From contig NZ_RSFW01000020.1 of assembly GCF_003937825.1 (NCBI RefSeq), forward strand, positions 62,001 through 126,000: a stretch of DNA of 64,000 bases, in the 5' to 3' direction. Below, piece by piece: positions 20,514 through 27,771 of the stretch. The notes under the pieces were generated by a model that did no database searches, was not told the DNA's origin, and saw only the letters and a program-made list of their open reading frames with translations. The DNA is from Mesobacillus subterraneus (lineage in GTDB: Bacteria; Bacillota; Bacilli; Bacillales; Cytobacillaceae). The position numbers and the translations under genes are program-made. The first letter of the stretch is position 1. Each line of letters starts with the position of its first letter.

Positions 20514-20568
20514 AAAAGGGATAGAGGGTATAAAGAAATAGAATGACAAAACTTTAGGTGATTGAATC

Positions 20569-21732
20569 ATGAAGGATTTAGTGCTCGTAAATGCAAAGAT
20601 TTTAACAGAAAAAGGCCTGATCGAGAAAGGCTATATTCATATAAAAGAAGGAAAAATCGTTGAGACGGGAGCGGCATCCTCCCTTCCCCATCATCATGCA
20701 GAGGTCATTGAGCTTACTGACGACAATACCATTGTCCCGGGGTTTATCGACGTGCACATCCATGGAGCCGGCGGAGCGGATACGATGGACGCGACTGAAG
20801 AGGCACTGAATACGATGGCCTCCATCCTGCCAGAGGAAGGAACGACCAGCTTCCTGGCCACGACGATCACTCAAGATCAAAGCGCCATCATCAAAGCGTT
20901 GGAAAACGCAGGAGATTATATCAGCCAGCACAACCATCCAGGCAAAGCAGAGGTGCTCGGAGTCCATCTGGAGGGTCCTTTCATCAATGAATCCAGGAAA
21001 GGTGCCCAGCCGGAACAGCATATCCGTGTCCCGGATATAGAGCTGTTTGCGAGGATGCAGAATGCTTCGGGAAACCATATCAGGCTGGTGACACTCGCTC
21101 CGGAAATGGAAAATGGCTATGAGTTCATTACCTATCTGGCCGAAAACGGCGTCATTGCTTCTGTGGGTCATTCAGATGCTACCTATGGTCAAATGGCTGA
21201 GGCAGTGAAAGCAGGCGCAACGCATGTCACCCATTTGTTCAATGGCATGCGCGGGATGCATCATCGCGATCCTGGTGTTGCAGGTGCTGCCCTGCTATTC
21301 GATGAACTGAAGATCGAGATGATCGCCGACGGAATCCATGTCGTTCCGGAAATGCTGAATTTATCCTTACGCGCCAAAGGAACGGGCGGAGTCATTTTAA
21401 TCACCGACTCGATGAGGGCGAAATGCCTCAAGAATGGCACCTACGATCTCGGCGGCCAGGAAGTGAATGTAGCAGACGGAAAGGCACTGTTGGCCGATGG
21501 CACACTTGCGGGAAGCATCTTGAAAATGAAAGATTCATTGAAAAATATGATGGAATTCACAGGCATCAGTCTTGAAGAGGCTATGAAGCTGGCCAGCGAG
21601 AACCCGGCAAGGCAGCTGAACGTTTTTGACCGCAAAGGCAGCATTGCTCCTGGTAAGGATGCCGATTTGGTCATTCTCGACCATAATCTCGAAGTATCGA
21701 TGGCATTTTGCCGCGGGGTTAGAAGCTTTTAA
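20569..21732 (+). CDS. nagA: N-acetylglucosamine-6-phosphate deacetylase NagA
   Basis: An amidohydrolase of 387 residues that converts GlcNAc-6P to GlcN-6P and acetate. Metal and substrate motifs: FIDVHIHGAGG, LEGPFINESRKGAQ, VGHSDATYGQM, THLFNGMRGMHHR and the catalytic Asp in VILITDSMRA. AGGTGAT precedes the ATG at 20569. It is followed 21 bases later by nagB. Length and motifs are normal for the Bacillus enzyme. Confidence 0.97.
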   Translation: MKDLVLVNAKILTEKGLIEKGYIHIKEGKIVETGAASSLPHHHAEVIELTDDNTIVPGFIDVHIHGAGGADTMDATEEALNTMASILPEEGTTSFLATTITQDQSAIIKALENAGDYISQHNHPGKAEVLGVHLEGPFINESRKGAQPEQHIRVPDIELFARMQNASGNHIRLVTLAPEMENGYEFITYLAENGVIASVGHSDATYGQMAEAVKAGATHVTHLFNGMRGMHHRDPGVAGAALLFDELKIEMIADGIHVVPEMLNLSLRAKGTGGVILITDSMRAKCLKNGTYDLGGQEVNVADGKALLADGTLAGSILKMKDSLKNMMEFTGISLEEAMKLASENPARQLNVFDRKGSIAPGKDADLVILDHNLEVSMAFCRGVRSF

Positions 21733-21753
21733 ACTTTGAAAGAGGTGATGAAG

Positions 21754-22479
21754 TTGAAACTGATCAGGACAACCAGCTATGAGGAGCTAAGCCAGCAGGC
21801 TGCAGCTGAAATCATCTCCAGAATCCAAAGCAATCACAGGCTGAATCTGGGACTGGCCACCGGCAGCACTCCTACCGGCGTCTATAAGCAGCTGATCGAG
21901 GACCATAAAAAAAATAAGACCTCTTATAAAGAAATCAATACCTTCAATCTGGATGAATACATCGGGATTGCGAAAAAAGACCCGCACAGCTATCACTATT
22001 TCATGTGCGAGAATCTGTTTCACCATATTGATATCCCGCTGGATCAGACGCATATTCCGGATGGTACAGCGAAGGACCTTAAGGAAGAATGCCTACGTTA
22101 CGAACAGTTCATTCAGGAGCACGGCGGCATCGACCTGCAGATACTCGGGATTGGCCAGAACGGCCATATTGGTTTTAACGAGCCCGGCACGCCTTTTGAC
22201 AGCAGGACACATATCATCATGCTTGCTGAAAGCACGCGCAAGGCGAATTCACGATTTTTCGACTCACTTGAAGAGGTGCCAAAGCAGGCCATCACAATGG
22301 GGATTGCTTCGATTATGGCAAGCATGGAGATCTTCCTGCTTGTATCAGGCACAAGCAAAGCGGAGGCACTCGCCCGGTTGATGAACGGCGCAGTCAGCGA
22401 GCAATTCCCGGCTTCTGTCTTGAAAAAGCACCCAAATGTCACGATTTTTGCCGATAATGAAGCGGCAGCATTACTATAG
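21754..22479 (+). CDS. nagB: Glucosamine-6-phosphate deaminase NagB
   Basis: A 241-residue isomerase/deaminase producing fructose-6-phosphate and ammonia, the entry to glycolysis. GLATGSTPTGVYKQL (phosphate loop), FNLDEYIG, and LGIGQNGHIGFNEPGTPFDSRTH (catalytic His/Glu region) are all present. TTG at 21754 is chosen: AGAGGTG (21741-21747) lies 6 bases upstream, and the protein then begins MKLIRTTSYEEL as in relatives. Upstream in-frame TTG 21736 and ATG 21748 precede or overlap that ribosome site. Confidence 0.95.
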   Translation: MKLIRTTSYEELSQQAAAEIISRIQSNHRLNLGLATGSTPTGVYKQLIEDHKKNKTSYKEINTFNLDEYIGIAKKDPHSYHYFMCENLFHHIDIPLDQTHIPDGTAKDLKEECLRYEQFIQEHGGIDLQILGIGQNGHIGFNEPGTPFDSRTHIIMLAESTRKANSRFFDSLEEVPKQAITMGIASIMASMEIFLLVSGTSKAEALARLMNGAVSEQFPASVLKKHPNVTIFADNEAAALL

Positions 22480-22521
22480 AGATCCCTTCTGAAAAATTGC
22501 AAGCAGTCAGGAGAATGAGAA

Positions 22522-23247
22522 ATGATTAATAAAAGTTCACCCATTCCTATTTATCACCAGCTCGAGGAATATATAAAAGCGCAAATCGACAGCGGCGAAC
22601 TGCAGCCTGATGAAACCATCCCCTCTGAACGTGTCTACGCTGACATGTTCCAGATCAGCAGGATGACAATCAGGCAGGCGCTGACGAATCTTGTGAATGA
22701 TGGCTACCTGTATCGCCAAAAAGGAAAAGGCACCTTCGTCAACAAAAAGAAGGTTGAACAGCGCCTGCAGGGTCTGACAAGTTTTACCGAGGACATGAAG
22801 GAACGCGGCTTCACTCCTGGGAGCAGACTGGTTTCGTTTGAAATCATCCCTGCCGGCAGGGAAATCGCTGACCGCCTTCATCTCAATGAAAATACGCCAG
22901 TATACGAAATCAAGCGTGTCAGGCTTGCGGACAATGTGCCGATGGCTCTCGAGACCACCTACCTCCCTGCCAACCTGGTCAAAGGGCTGACAGAGGAAAT
23001 TATCAATCAATCACTTTACCAGTATATTGAAGAGAAGCTGTCGCTTGTCATCCATGAAGCGACTCAGCAAATTGAAGCATCCATTGCCAAAGAGCCGGAG
23101 CTGCGCCTGCTTGATATTGAAAAAGGCTCCCCTGTCCTGCTCATTTTAAGGACATCCTCCCTAAAGGACGGCACTCCCTTTGAATTTGTCAAATCAGCCT
23201 ACCGCGCCGACCGTTATAAATTTGTGCATACGATGCAGCGAGCATAA
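22522..23247 (+). CDS. nagR: GntR/HutC-family repressor NagR (YvoA)
   Basis: A 241-residue regulator with an N-terminal winged helix (residues ~8-72: IPSERVYADMFQISRMTIRQAL, then the wing YRQKGKGTFVNKK) and a C-terminal UTRA effector domain (~90-235). NagR/YvoA of B. subtilis represses nagAB and nagP and releases DNA on binding GlcNAc-6P or GlcN-6P. The four dre-like sites upstream of murP and nagA are its likely targets. It is the last gene of the nag operon, followed by a terminator. Confidence 0.94.
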   Translation: MINKSSPIPIYHQLEEYIKAQIDSGELQPDETIPSERVYADMFQISRMTIRQALTNLVNDGYLYRQKGKGTFVNKKKVEQRLQGLTSFTEDMKERGFTPGSRLVSFEIIPAGREIADRLHLNENTPVYEIKRVRLADNVPMALETTYLPANLVKGLTEEIINQSLYQYIEEKLSLVIHEATQQIEASIAKEPELRLLDIEKGSPVLLILRTSSLKDGTPFEFVKSAYRADRYKFVHTMQRA

Positions 23248-23252
23248 TTTCT

Positions 23253-23280
23253 GGAGATCCGAATGGGTCTCCTATTTTTA
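23253..23280 (+). terminator. Terminator of the nagABR operon
   Basis: GGAGATCC (23253-23260) pairs with GGGTCTCC (23265-23272, one G-U pair) and is followed by TATTTTTA. Confidence 0.8.
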
Positions 23281-23455
23281 CGTCCTTTTCTGGGGGCAAT
23301 ATGCAATAAAGGATGAATGTCGAATACGGATGGGAATATAGCTTATTTCCACGGAAATAATCGAACAGGATTGTCGAAGCTTTTTGGGAAAGGTGAAATG
23401 ATTGTCATATTGAGCTAGAATTGGGGAATAGATGAAAACAGAAGGAGCAGATCAT

Positions 23456-23683
23456 ATGCTTAAAAATTTTTCGATTGATGACCATGCGAAGCGCCAGATG
23501 ACAGATGAAATCAAACGCTTTTTCCTTGAAGAACGCGGTGAGGAGCTGGGTGACCTGGCGGCTTTGCTGATTCTGGAATTTTTTGTGGATAAGCTCGCTC
23601 CCCATTTTTACAATAATGGCGTCCAGGATGCGCATGGATTCATGTCCGAACGGCTTGAGGATATTTTTGACCTCAATAAATAA
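23456..23683 (+). CDS. Small DUF2164-family protein
   Basis: A 75-residue acidic protein, start ATG 23456 with AAGGAG 8 bases upstream; an in-frame ATG at 23432 has no ribosome site. The sequence (FFLEERGEELGDLAALLILEFF, then KLAPHFYNNGVQDA) matches the DUF2164 pattern. The family has no known biochemical role. No membrane segment or metal motif is visible. It is monocistronic, between nagR and an amidase gene. Confidence 0.75.
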   Translation: MLKNFSIDDHAKRQMTDEIKRFFLEERGEELGDLAALLILEFFVDKLAPHFYNNGVQDAHGFMSERLEDIFDLNK

Positions 23684-23747
23684 GGTGTTGGACGTTCTTT
23701 CCGGTACTTTTAGCTGATGTCACTATGTCCGTTTCCTTGCTTTGTTC

Positions 23748-23757
23748 ATATATATAC
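23748..23757 (+). promoter_or_regulatory. Possible mother-cell sigma-type -10 element before the amidase gene
   Basis: CATATATATA resembles the CATANNNTA -10 of sigma-K (or sigma-E) promoters and is placed about 35 bases before the amidase start. No convincing -35 is seen. The suggestion leans on the CwlC-like nature of the gene. Confidence 0.3.
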
Positions 23758-23790
23758 TTGTGAGGAAATCTTTTATCGGAAGGTGTGATG

Positions 23791-24525
23791 ATGATGAAGA
23801 TCATGCTTGATGCTGGGCATGGTTATAACACCCCGGGTAAGCGAAGTCCTGACGGAATGAGAGAGTATGAGTTTAACAGAGCGGTGGCGAATTATGCCAG
23901 GGACTTGCTGGCGAACTATAACAATGTCACGGTATACTTTTCCCATTCGGATCAGCAAGATGTTTCATTGAAGGCAAGGACGGACAAGGCGAACAGCCTG
24001 AACGTGGATATATTTGTTTCAATACATGCCAATGCGTTTGGCAGCGGCGGCTGGAACAGTGCCGGCGGAATTGAGACGTATGTCTATCCATCAAGGCCTC
24101 CAGTGGCATATCAGCTTGCCCAGAAAATCCAGCGCAACCTCGTCGTGGCAACAGGATTGCAGAACCGCGGTGTCAAAACCGCTGACTTCCATGTCCTGAG
24201 GGAGACAAGAATGGACGCGGTGCTGGTGGAATGCGGGTTTATGACAAACCGGGAAGAAATCAAACTGCTTCGTTCGGAAACATACCGGAGAACGATTGCC
24301 GAGGGAATCGTCAAATCGCTGGCCGAGCAGTTCAGGCTCCAGCGAAAGGCGAATACCCCTGCGCCCTCATCTGCCCCTCCTGCAGCAAAGTCCGCTCCTG
24401 CCCCAGCGAGCAGAGACGGAATCTACAAAGTCCAGGTTGGCGCGTTCGTAAATGAGCAAAATGCAAGAGAGCTTGCAGAGCGGCTAAAGAAAGCAGGCTT
24501 TGAAGCTTATATTAATACTGAATGA
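23791..24525 (+). CDS. N-acetylmuramoyl-L-alanine amidase, CwlC-like, with short SPOR tail
   Basis: A ~244-residue zinc amidase cutting the MurNAc-L-Ala bond of peptidoglycan. The Amidase_3 domain (1-~175) shows LDAGHGYNTPGKRS (zinc His), the YEFNRAVA Glu, SIHANAFG (zinc His) and VLVECGFMTN (catalytic Glu). A Pro/Ala linker (TPAPSSAPPAAKSAPAPAS) leads to a ~35-residue SPOR-like end (YKVQVGAFVNEQNARELAERL), about half the normal SPOR length. No signal peptide is present. This matches CwlC, which acts from the mother cell after being made there late in sporulation. GGAAGGTG precedes several ATGs; 23791 or 23794 is likely. Confidence 0.85.
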   Translation: MMKIMLDAGHGYNTPGKRSPDGMREYEFNRAVANYARDLLANYNNVTVYFSHSDQQDVSLKARTDKANSLNVDIFVSIHANAFGSGGWNSAGGIETYVYPSRPPVAYQLAQKIQRNLVVATGLQNRGVKTADFHVLRETRMDAVLVECGFMTNREEIKLLRSETYRRTIAEGIVKSLAEQFRLQRKANTPAPSSAPPAAKSAPAPASRDGIYKVQVGAFVNEQNARELAERLKKAGFEAYINTE

Positions 24526-24528
24526 AAG

Positions 24529-24557
24529 AAGGCCGGCAATAAATGCCGGCCTTTTCT
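24529..24557. terminator. Bidirectional terminator between the amidase gene and the yvl operon
   Basis: AAGGCCGGCA (24529-24538) pairs perfectly with TGCCGGCCTT (24544-24553); A and T runs flank it. Confidence 0.9.
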
Positions 24558-24915
24558 ATTTTTCCTTGGATTCCTTGAAAACAGTATTCTGGATAATCAG
24601 GTTTGCAATCGACATGATGATTGCTGTAAGCAAGGCCATACCAAATCCCCCGATGTCAAACGAACTGCCCATAAGGCTGTCTGTCAGCATCAGTGTGATC
24701 GCATTGATGACAAACAGGAACAAACCAAGGCTAAGCACCGTAACCGGGAGCGTCAGGATAATCAGGATTGGTTTTACCAATATGTTCAGGATCGAGAGGA
24801 TAAAACTTGCGCCAAGAGCTGCCCCGAATCCTGACAGGTAGATGACATCCTCAAAATAGCCGGCAAGCGCCATGAAGAGCACAGCATTAATCACAATTCC
24901 CAACAGCCATCTCAT
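24556..24915 (-). CDS. yvlD: YvlD, phage-holin-like small membrane protein (PF04020 type)
   Basis: A 119-residue protein with four hydrophobic segments and the family pattern ILNILVKPILIILTLPVTVLSLGLFLFVINAI. Despite the family name it is not a phage gene here: it is the fourth gene of the yvlABCD operon, which belongs to the sigma-W envelope-stress regulon in B. subtilis. ATG 24915 lies one base after the yvlC stop. The exact role is unknown. Confidence 0.85.
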   Translation of the reverse strand: MRWLLGIVINAVLFMALAGYFEDVIYLSGFGAALGASFILSILNILVKPILIILTLPVTVLSLGLFLFVINAITLMLTDSLMGSSFDIGGFGMALLTAIIMSIANLIIQNTVFKESKEK

Positions 24916-24916
24916 G

Positions 24917-25105
24917 TTAATACCCCTTGTTTGGAAGGACAAAAACAAGTACAAGATAGAGTATTGCCATTGGGAAGAAAGCCGTGGCAAACACCAGGAT
25001 CACAAACAATAATCTTAGCCATAATGCATTCATCCCGAATGACTCTGCCATCCCCCCGAGAACACCAGCGAGCATCCGGTTCGTTCGTGAACGAGTCAAT
25101 TTCAT
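24917..25105 (-). CDS. yvlC: PspC-domain membrane protein YvlC
   Basis: A 62-residue PspC-type protein: a short basic start with LTRSRTNRMLAGVLGGMAESFGM, then one long hydrophobic segment (LWLRLLFVILVFATAFFPMAILYLVLVFVLP). The ATG at 25105 follows GGAAGGTG by 6 bases. PspC proteins take part in membrane-stress responses. It lies between yvlB and yvlD, as in B. subtilis. Confidence 0.88.
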   Translation of the reverse strand: MKLTRSRTNRMLAGVLGGMAESFGMNALWLRLLFVILVFATAFFPMAILYLVLVFVLPNKGY

Positions 25106-25141
25106 CTCAAACACCTTCCTATTTCACTCAACTTTTAGAGC

Positions 25142-26236
25142 CTATCTTATCAGTTTTTTCACTACAATCGAGCCCGTTTTTGTATCGGCATGCAATCTGA
25201 CCGCATGAAGTCCGCCCTCGGCAGGCTTGAAACGAAGCGTTTTCTGGACCATATCGCTTTTTTCCTCGACAACCTGGATTCCATCCAGTTCAATCGTGAA
25301 GCCTCCAAGATTTGATTTCAGTTCACCGCTGGCCGGCGTCTTCTCAGGAAGGAAAACGTCGATACTGCCTGTCGTTGCCTTGACTTCGATATTCTCACAA
25401 TCATTGTTGTTCACCGTGCAAGTCAGGTTCCCATTGAAGGATTGGAGATCCACCTGGTTAAAGTAGCCGTCAGCCTTAATTGCGCCATTGATCGTTTCAG
25501 CCTCGAGGTCGCGGATCGAACTTCTGTGGATGCCGATTTGGCCGTTTGCCGTTTCTGTTTCCAGCTTGCCGCAATCCAGGTTCTCCAGGAGGACTTTGCC
25601 ATTCGCCGTCTTCGCGCGGCAATCCTTCACCTTTAAGTTTTCTCCTTCAATCGATCCATTAAACAAGCGGATTCGGACATTTTCGTAATCCTCTTTTGGA
25701 ACGTGGACGACCGAATCGACCTTCATCCACTTTTGCTGCACCGAAAAACGGAGCTTTTGCCCTTCAATAGCGAAAATGGCATCCTCAAGGAATTTACGCC
25801 TCGCCTCATCCTGGTTTTCAACGCGATACACCTTGGCGCTGCATTCGATACGGACATCCTTTTGCTCCCATGGCACCAGTTTTACAGAACCATTCGCCAT
25901 GTCAATATCGATCTGGTTCAAGATGGCATCCCCCTGCTGAAAGATATGGGTGATGTCAACTGATTGCCCAAAGTTCAAATCCAAATCAAAATCCTTGATT
26001 TTCTTAAAAGCCGTATCGACAAAATCAAGCACCTTATCTTTTACAGAGTTGAACTTGTAAGTATTGAAGTCTTCCTTTTTTGCTTCCTCAAATTTCACAG
26101 AGGGGGACAGGGATGTTGAGTTGCTTTCCTGGCTGCCCTTCCCCTGCTCCAGCTGTTCAATTAAAAACAAAGCTTCATCAACCGTCATTTTGCCTTCTTC
26201 CACAAGCTTTAAAATCCGTTTCCGTTCTTCCTTCAT
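25142..26236 (-). CDS. yvlB: YvlB, DUF4097 beta-helix protein with SHOCT-like N-terminus
   Basis: A 364-residue protein. The N-terminal ~35 residues (RILKLVEEGKMTVDEALFLIEQLEQG) are a short helical pair found in YvlB-type proteins. The C-terminal ~230 residues form DUF4097/DUF4098 repeats rich in N-G-x-I/V turns (MANGSVKLVPW, TANGKVLLENL, TANGQIGIHRS, TINGAIKADG), typical of a beta-helix. No signal peptide. Start ATG 26236 is 8 bases after GGGGAGG. It is part of the sigma-W-type operon; molecular function is not known. Confidence 0.85.
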   Translation of the reverse strand: MKEERKRILKLVEEGKMTVDEALFLIEQLEQGKGSQESNSTSLSPSVKFEEAKKEDFNTYKFNSVKDKVLDFVDTAFKKIKDFDLDLNFGQSVDITHIFQQGDAILNQIDIDMANGSVKLVPWEQKDVRIECSAKVYRVENQDEARRKFLEDAIFAIEGQKLRFSVQQKWMKVDSVVHVPKEDYENVRIRLFNGSIEGENLKVKDCRAKTANGKVLLENLDCGKLETETANGQIGIHRSSIRDLEAETINGAIKADGYFNQVDLQSFNGNLTCTVNNNDCENIEVKATTGSIDVFLPEKTPASGELKSNLGGFTIELDGIQVVEEKSDMVQKTLRFKPAEGGLHAVRLHADTKTGSIVVKKLIR

Positions 26237-26254
26237 GTTCATTTCCTCCCCACT

Positions 26255-26575
26255 TTATTTCTCTATTGTAAGTACTTTAATCCCTTTTACCAGATTCCAA
26301 ACGAGCACGATCAACCCGAGGACCACCATAAACATTGCACTGGAAAACACCAATACAGGAAACTCTTCTGCTGCACCTCTTGTAACATCATAATAAACAC
26401 CAACCAAGACAAGCGGCAGCGGGAATAGCGGAATAAGGTGCGACACCAATGCCTTCTTGGCATGCCCCTTCACATCCAGATCCTCTGAGGCAAAATAAGC
26501 GACTAAAGGGAATAAAATCCCTGCGAACATAATACTGAAATAACACAAAGCAGACAGAATCCTTTTTGTATCCAT
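26255..26575 (-). CDS. yvlA: YvlA, DUF4870-like membrane protein
   Basis: A 106-residue protein with three membrane segments (ILSALCYFSIMFAGILFPLVAYF, LIPLFPLPLVLVGVYYDV, FSSAMFMVVLGLIVLVWNLV). DUF4870-type features include the ...DVKGHAKKALVSHLI segment after the first helix. ATG 26575 is used because AAGGAG is 9 bases upstream; the longer frame to 26650 would begin upstream of the promoter. It is the first gene of yvlABCD. Confidence 0.82.
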   Translation of the reverse strand: MDTKRILSALCYFSIMFAGILFPLVAYFASEDLDVKGHAKKALVSHLIPLFPLPLVLVGVYYDVTRGAAEEFPVLVFSSAMFMVVLGLIVLVWNLVKGIKVLTIEK

Positions 26576-26599
26576 CTTCTTCATCTCCTTAGCAATTAA

Positions 26600-26625
26600 T
26601 ACGCAGCGGAGTCTAAGAAGTTTCA
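26600..26625 (-). promoter_or_regulatory. Sigma-W promoter of yvlABCD
   Basis: On the minus strand TGAAAC (26625-26620) is followed after exactly 16 bases by CGTATT (CGTA at 26603-26600). This is a perfect match to the sigma-W consensus TGAAAC-N16-CGTA. The operon is in the sigma-W regulon in B. subtilis, so control is probably conserved. The resulting leader is short, about 15 bases. Confidence 0.85.
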
Positions 26626-26783
26626 TATCTTTATGAAAATAGTTCGACAAATTGTCTGCCGACCCTTGGTGAATGACCTGTATTTATTGAATTTTCCGTG
26701 AACAGTGCGTCAGGAATTTCCACTATTTTCAGATTCAAATTAAGCTGGTAAACTATTATTCTGTAATTAACCAGAAATATTTC

Positions 26784-26809
26784 TGTAACAAATATGAAAT
26801 ATAAACGTC
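26784..26809 (+). promoter_or_regulatory. ECF-sigma promoter (sigma-M/X type) before the deacetylase
   Basis: TGTAAC (26784-26789), 16 bases, then CGTC (26806-26809). This fits ECF promoters with a CGTC -10 (sigma-M, sigma-X or sigma-V class). The start codon of the deacetylase lies 43 bases downstream, which suggests induction by cell-envelope stress. Confidence 0.6.
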
Positions 26810-26851
26810 TAAGTTAATGCAAATAATTTTAAAACCAGCGAGGGATGCAGA

Positions 26852-27718
26852 GTGTTCAGCTTGAAAAGTAAAACAGCCAGATGGTGCACCGTTGTGTGTT
26901 TAGTTGGGGGGCTTATCACCTCCTCTTCTGCCGTTGCCAGCCAGGTGAAGAAGCCCGGCATTCAGGGGTATAGCCAGCAGCAGGAGCTCAAAATAGCTTA
27001 CAATCGTACCGATGAAGTGTTAAAAAAACTAGAAACAAAGCCGCCTAGATTCGCGGAAGAACAAGATCAACTGACTCCAGACCCAGCAGACATTCCCGCT
27101 GAAGAACCTGCCACTGCACCTTCAAAAACAGTCTACTTAACATTTGATGACGGACCACACAAGGTTTCAGACCAAATCTTATCGATTCTGGATGAGTATG
27201 ACGCAAAAGCTACCTTTTTTATGCTGGACGGGAATATGAGAAACTTCCCCGAAGCGGTAAAAAAGATGGCAGAAGCCGGCCACGCCCTCGGAGCGCATGG
27301 AGTCACGCATGACAAAAAGAAAATCTATCAGTCTCCGCAGACCGTAGTAGCTGAAATGGACCAAACATTAAGTACCATAAAAGAAATCACCGGGCTCGAT
27401 TCGACCCTGATCCGCACACCATATGGAAGCGCACCGCATATGAAGGAACCCCACAAGAAAGCGGTCAGCGACAAAGGATACCAATTGTGGGACTGGAACG
27501 TTGACAGCAAAGACTGGTATTACCGCGATAAAAGGCTGGTTGACTACACAATCGCCCAGGTTGCAGATAAAGCCCAGAAGGATGAACCACTCGTCATCCT
27601 CCTGCACGAAAGAGAAGAAACCCTCGCCCAGCTGCCAGAACTGCTCGAGTACCTGAAAAAGGAGAACTATGACTTTAAAGCGCTCGATGCAGCGATGACG
27701 CCGATTCATTTGAAATAA
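26852..27718 (+). CDS. Secreted polysaccharide (peptidoglycan) deacetylase
   Basis: A 288-residue NodB-homology enzyme starting at GTG 26852. Residues 1-~30 form a signal peptide (WCTVVCLVGGLITSSSAVAS). A ~60-residue linker leads to the catalytic domain (~92-285): TFDDGP (D99, D100), the metal pair GAHGVTHDK (H149, H153), RTPYGSA, and late LLHE for the catalytic His. The substrate is most likely GlcNAc or MurNAc in peptidoglycan at the cell surface. An ECF-type promoter upstream suggests a cell-wall stress role. It does not obviously match spore-specific PdaA; the substrate within the wall is uncertain. Confidence 0.85.
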   Translation: MFSLKSKTARWCTVVCLVGGLITSSSAVASQVKKPGIQGYSQQQELKIAYNRTDEVLKKLETKPPRFAEEQDQLTPDPADIPAEEPATAPSKTVYLTFDDGPHKVSDQILSILDEYDAKATFFMLDGNMRNFPEAVKKMAEAGHALGAHGVTHDKKKIYQSPQTVVAEMDQTLSTIKEITGLDSTLIRTPYGSAPHMKEPHKKAVSDKGYQLWDWNVDSKDWYYRDKRLVDYTIAQVADKAQKDEPLVILLHEREETLAQLPELLEYLKKENYDFKALDAAMTPIHLK

Positions 27719-27730
27719 ACCTGTGACGCA

Positions 27731-27762
27731 AAAAGCTCTTCCCGCGAAGGAAGAGCTTTTTT
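27731..27762. terminator. Bidirectional terminator between the deacetylase and uvrA
   Basis: AAAAGCTCTTCC (27731-27742) and GGAAGAGCTTTT (27749-27760) form a perfect 12-bp stem with A and T runs at both sides. Confidence 0.92.
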
Positions 27763-27771
27763 CATATAGAA

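Noticed and set aside
24556-24915. Prophage holin
   Set aside because: The phage-holin-like family name is misleading; the gene is yvlD within the yvlABCD operon and no phage genes are nearby.
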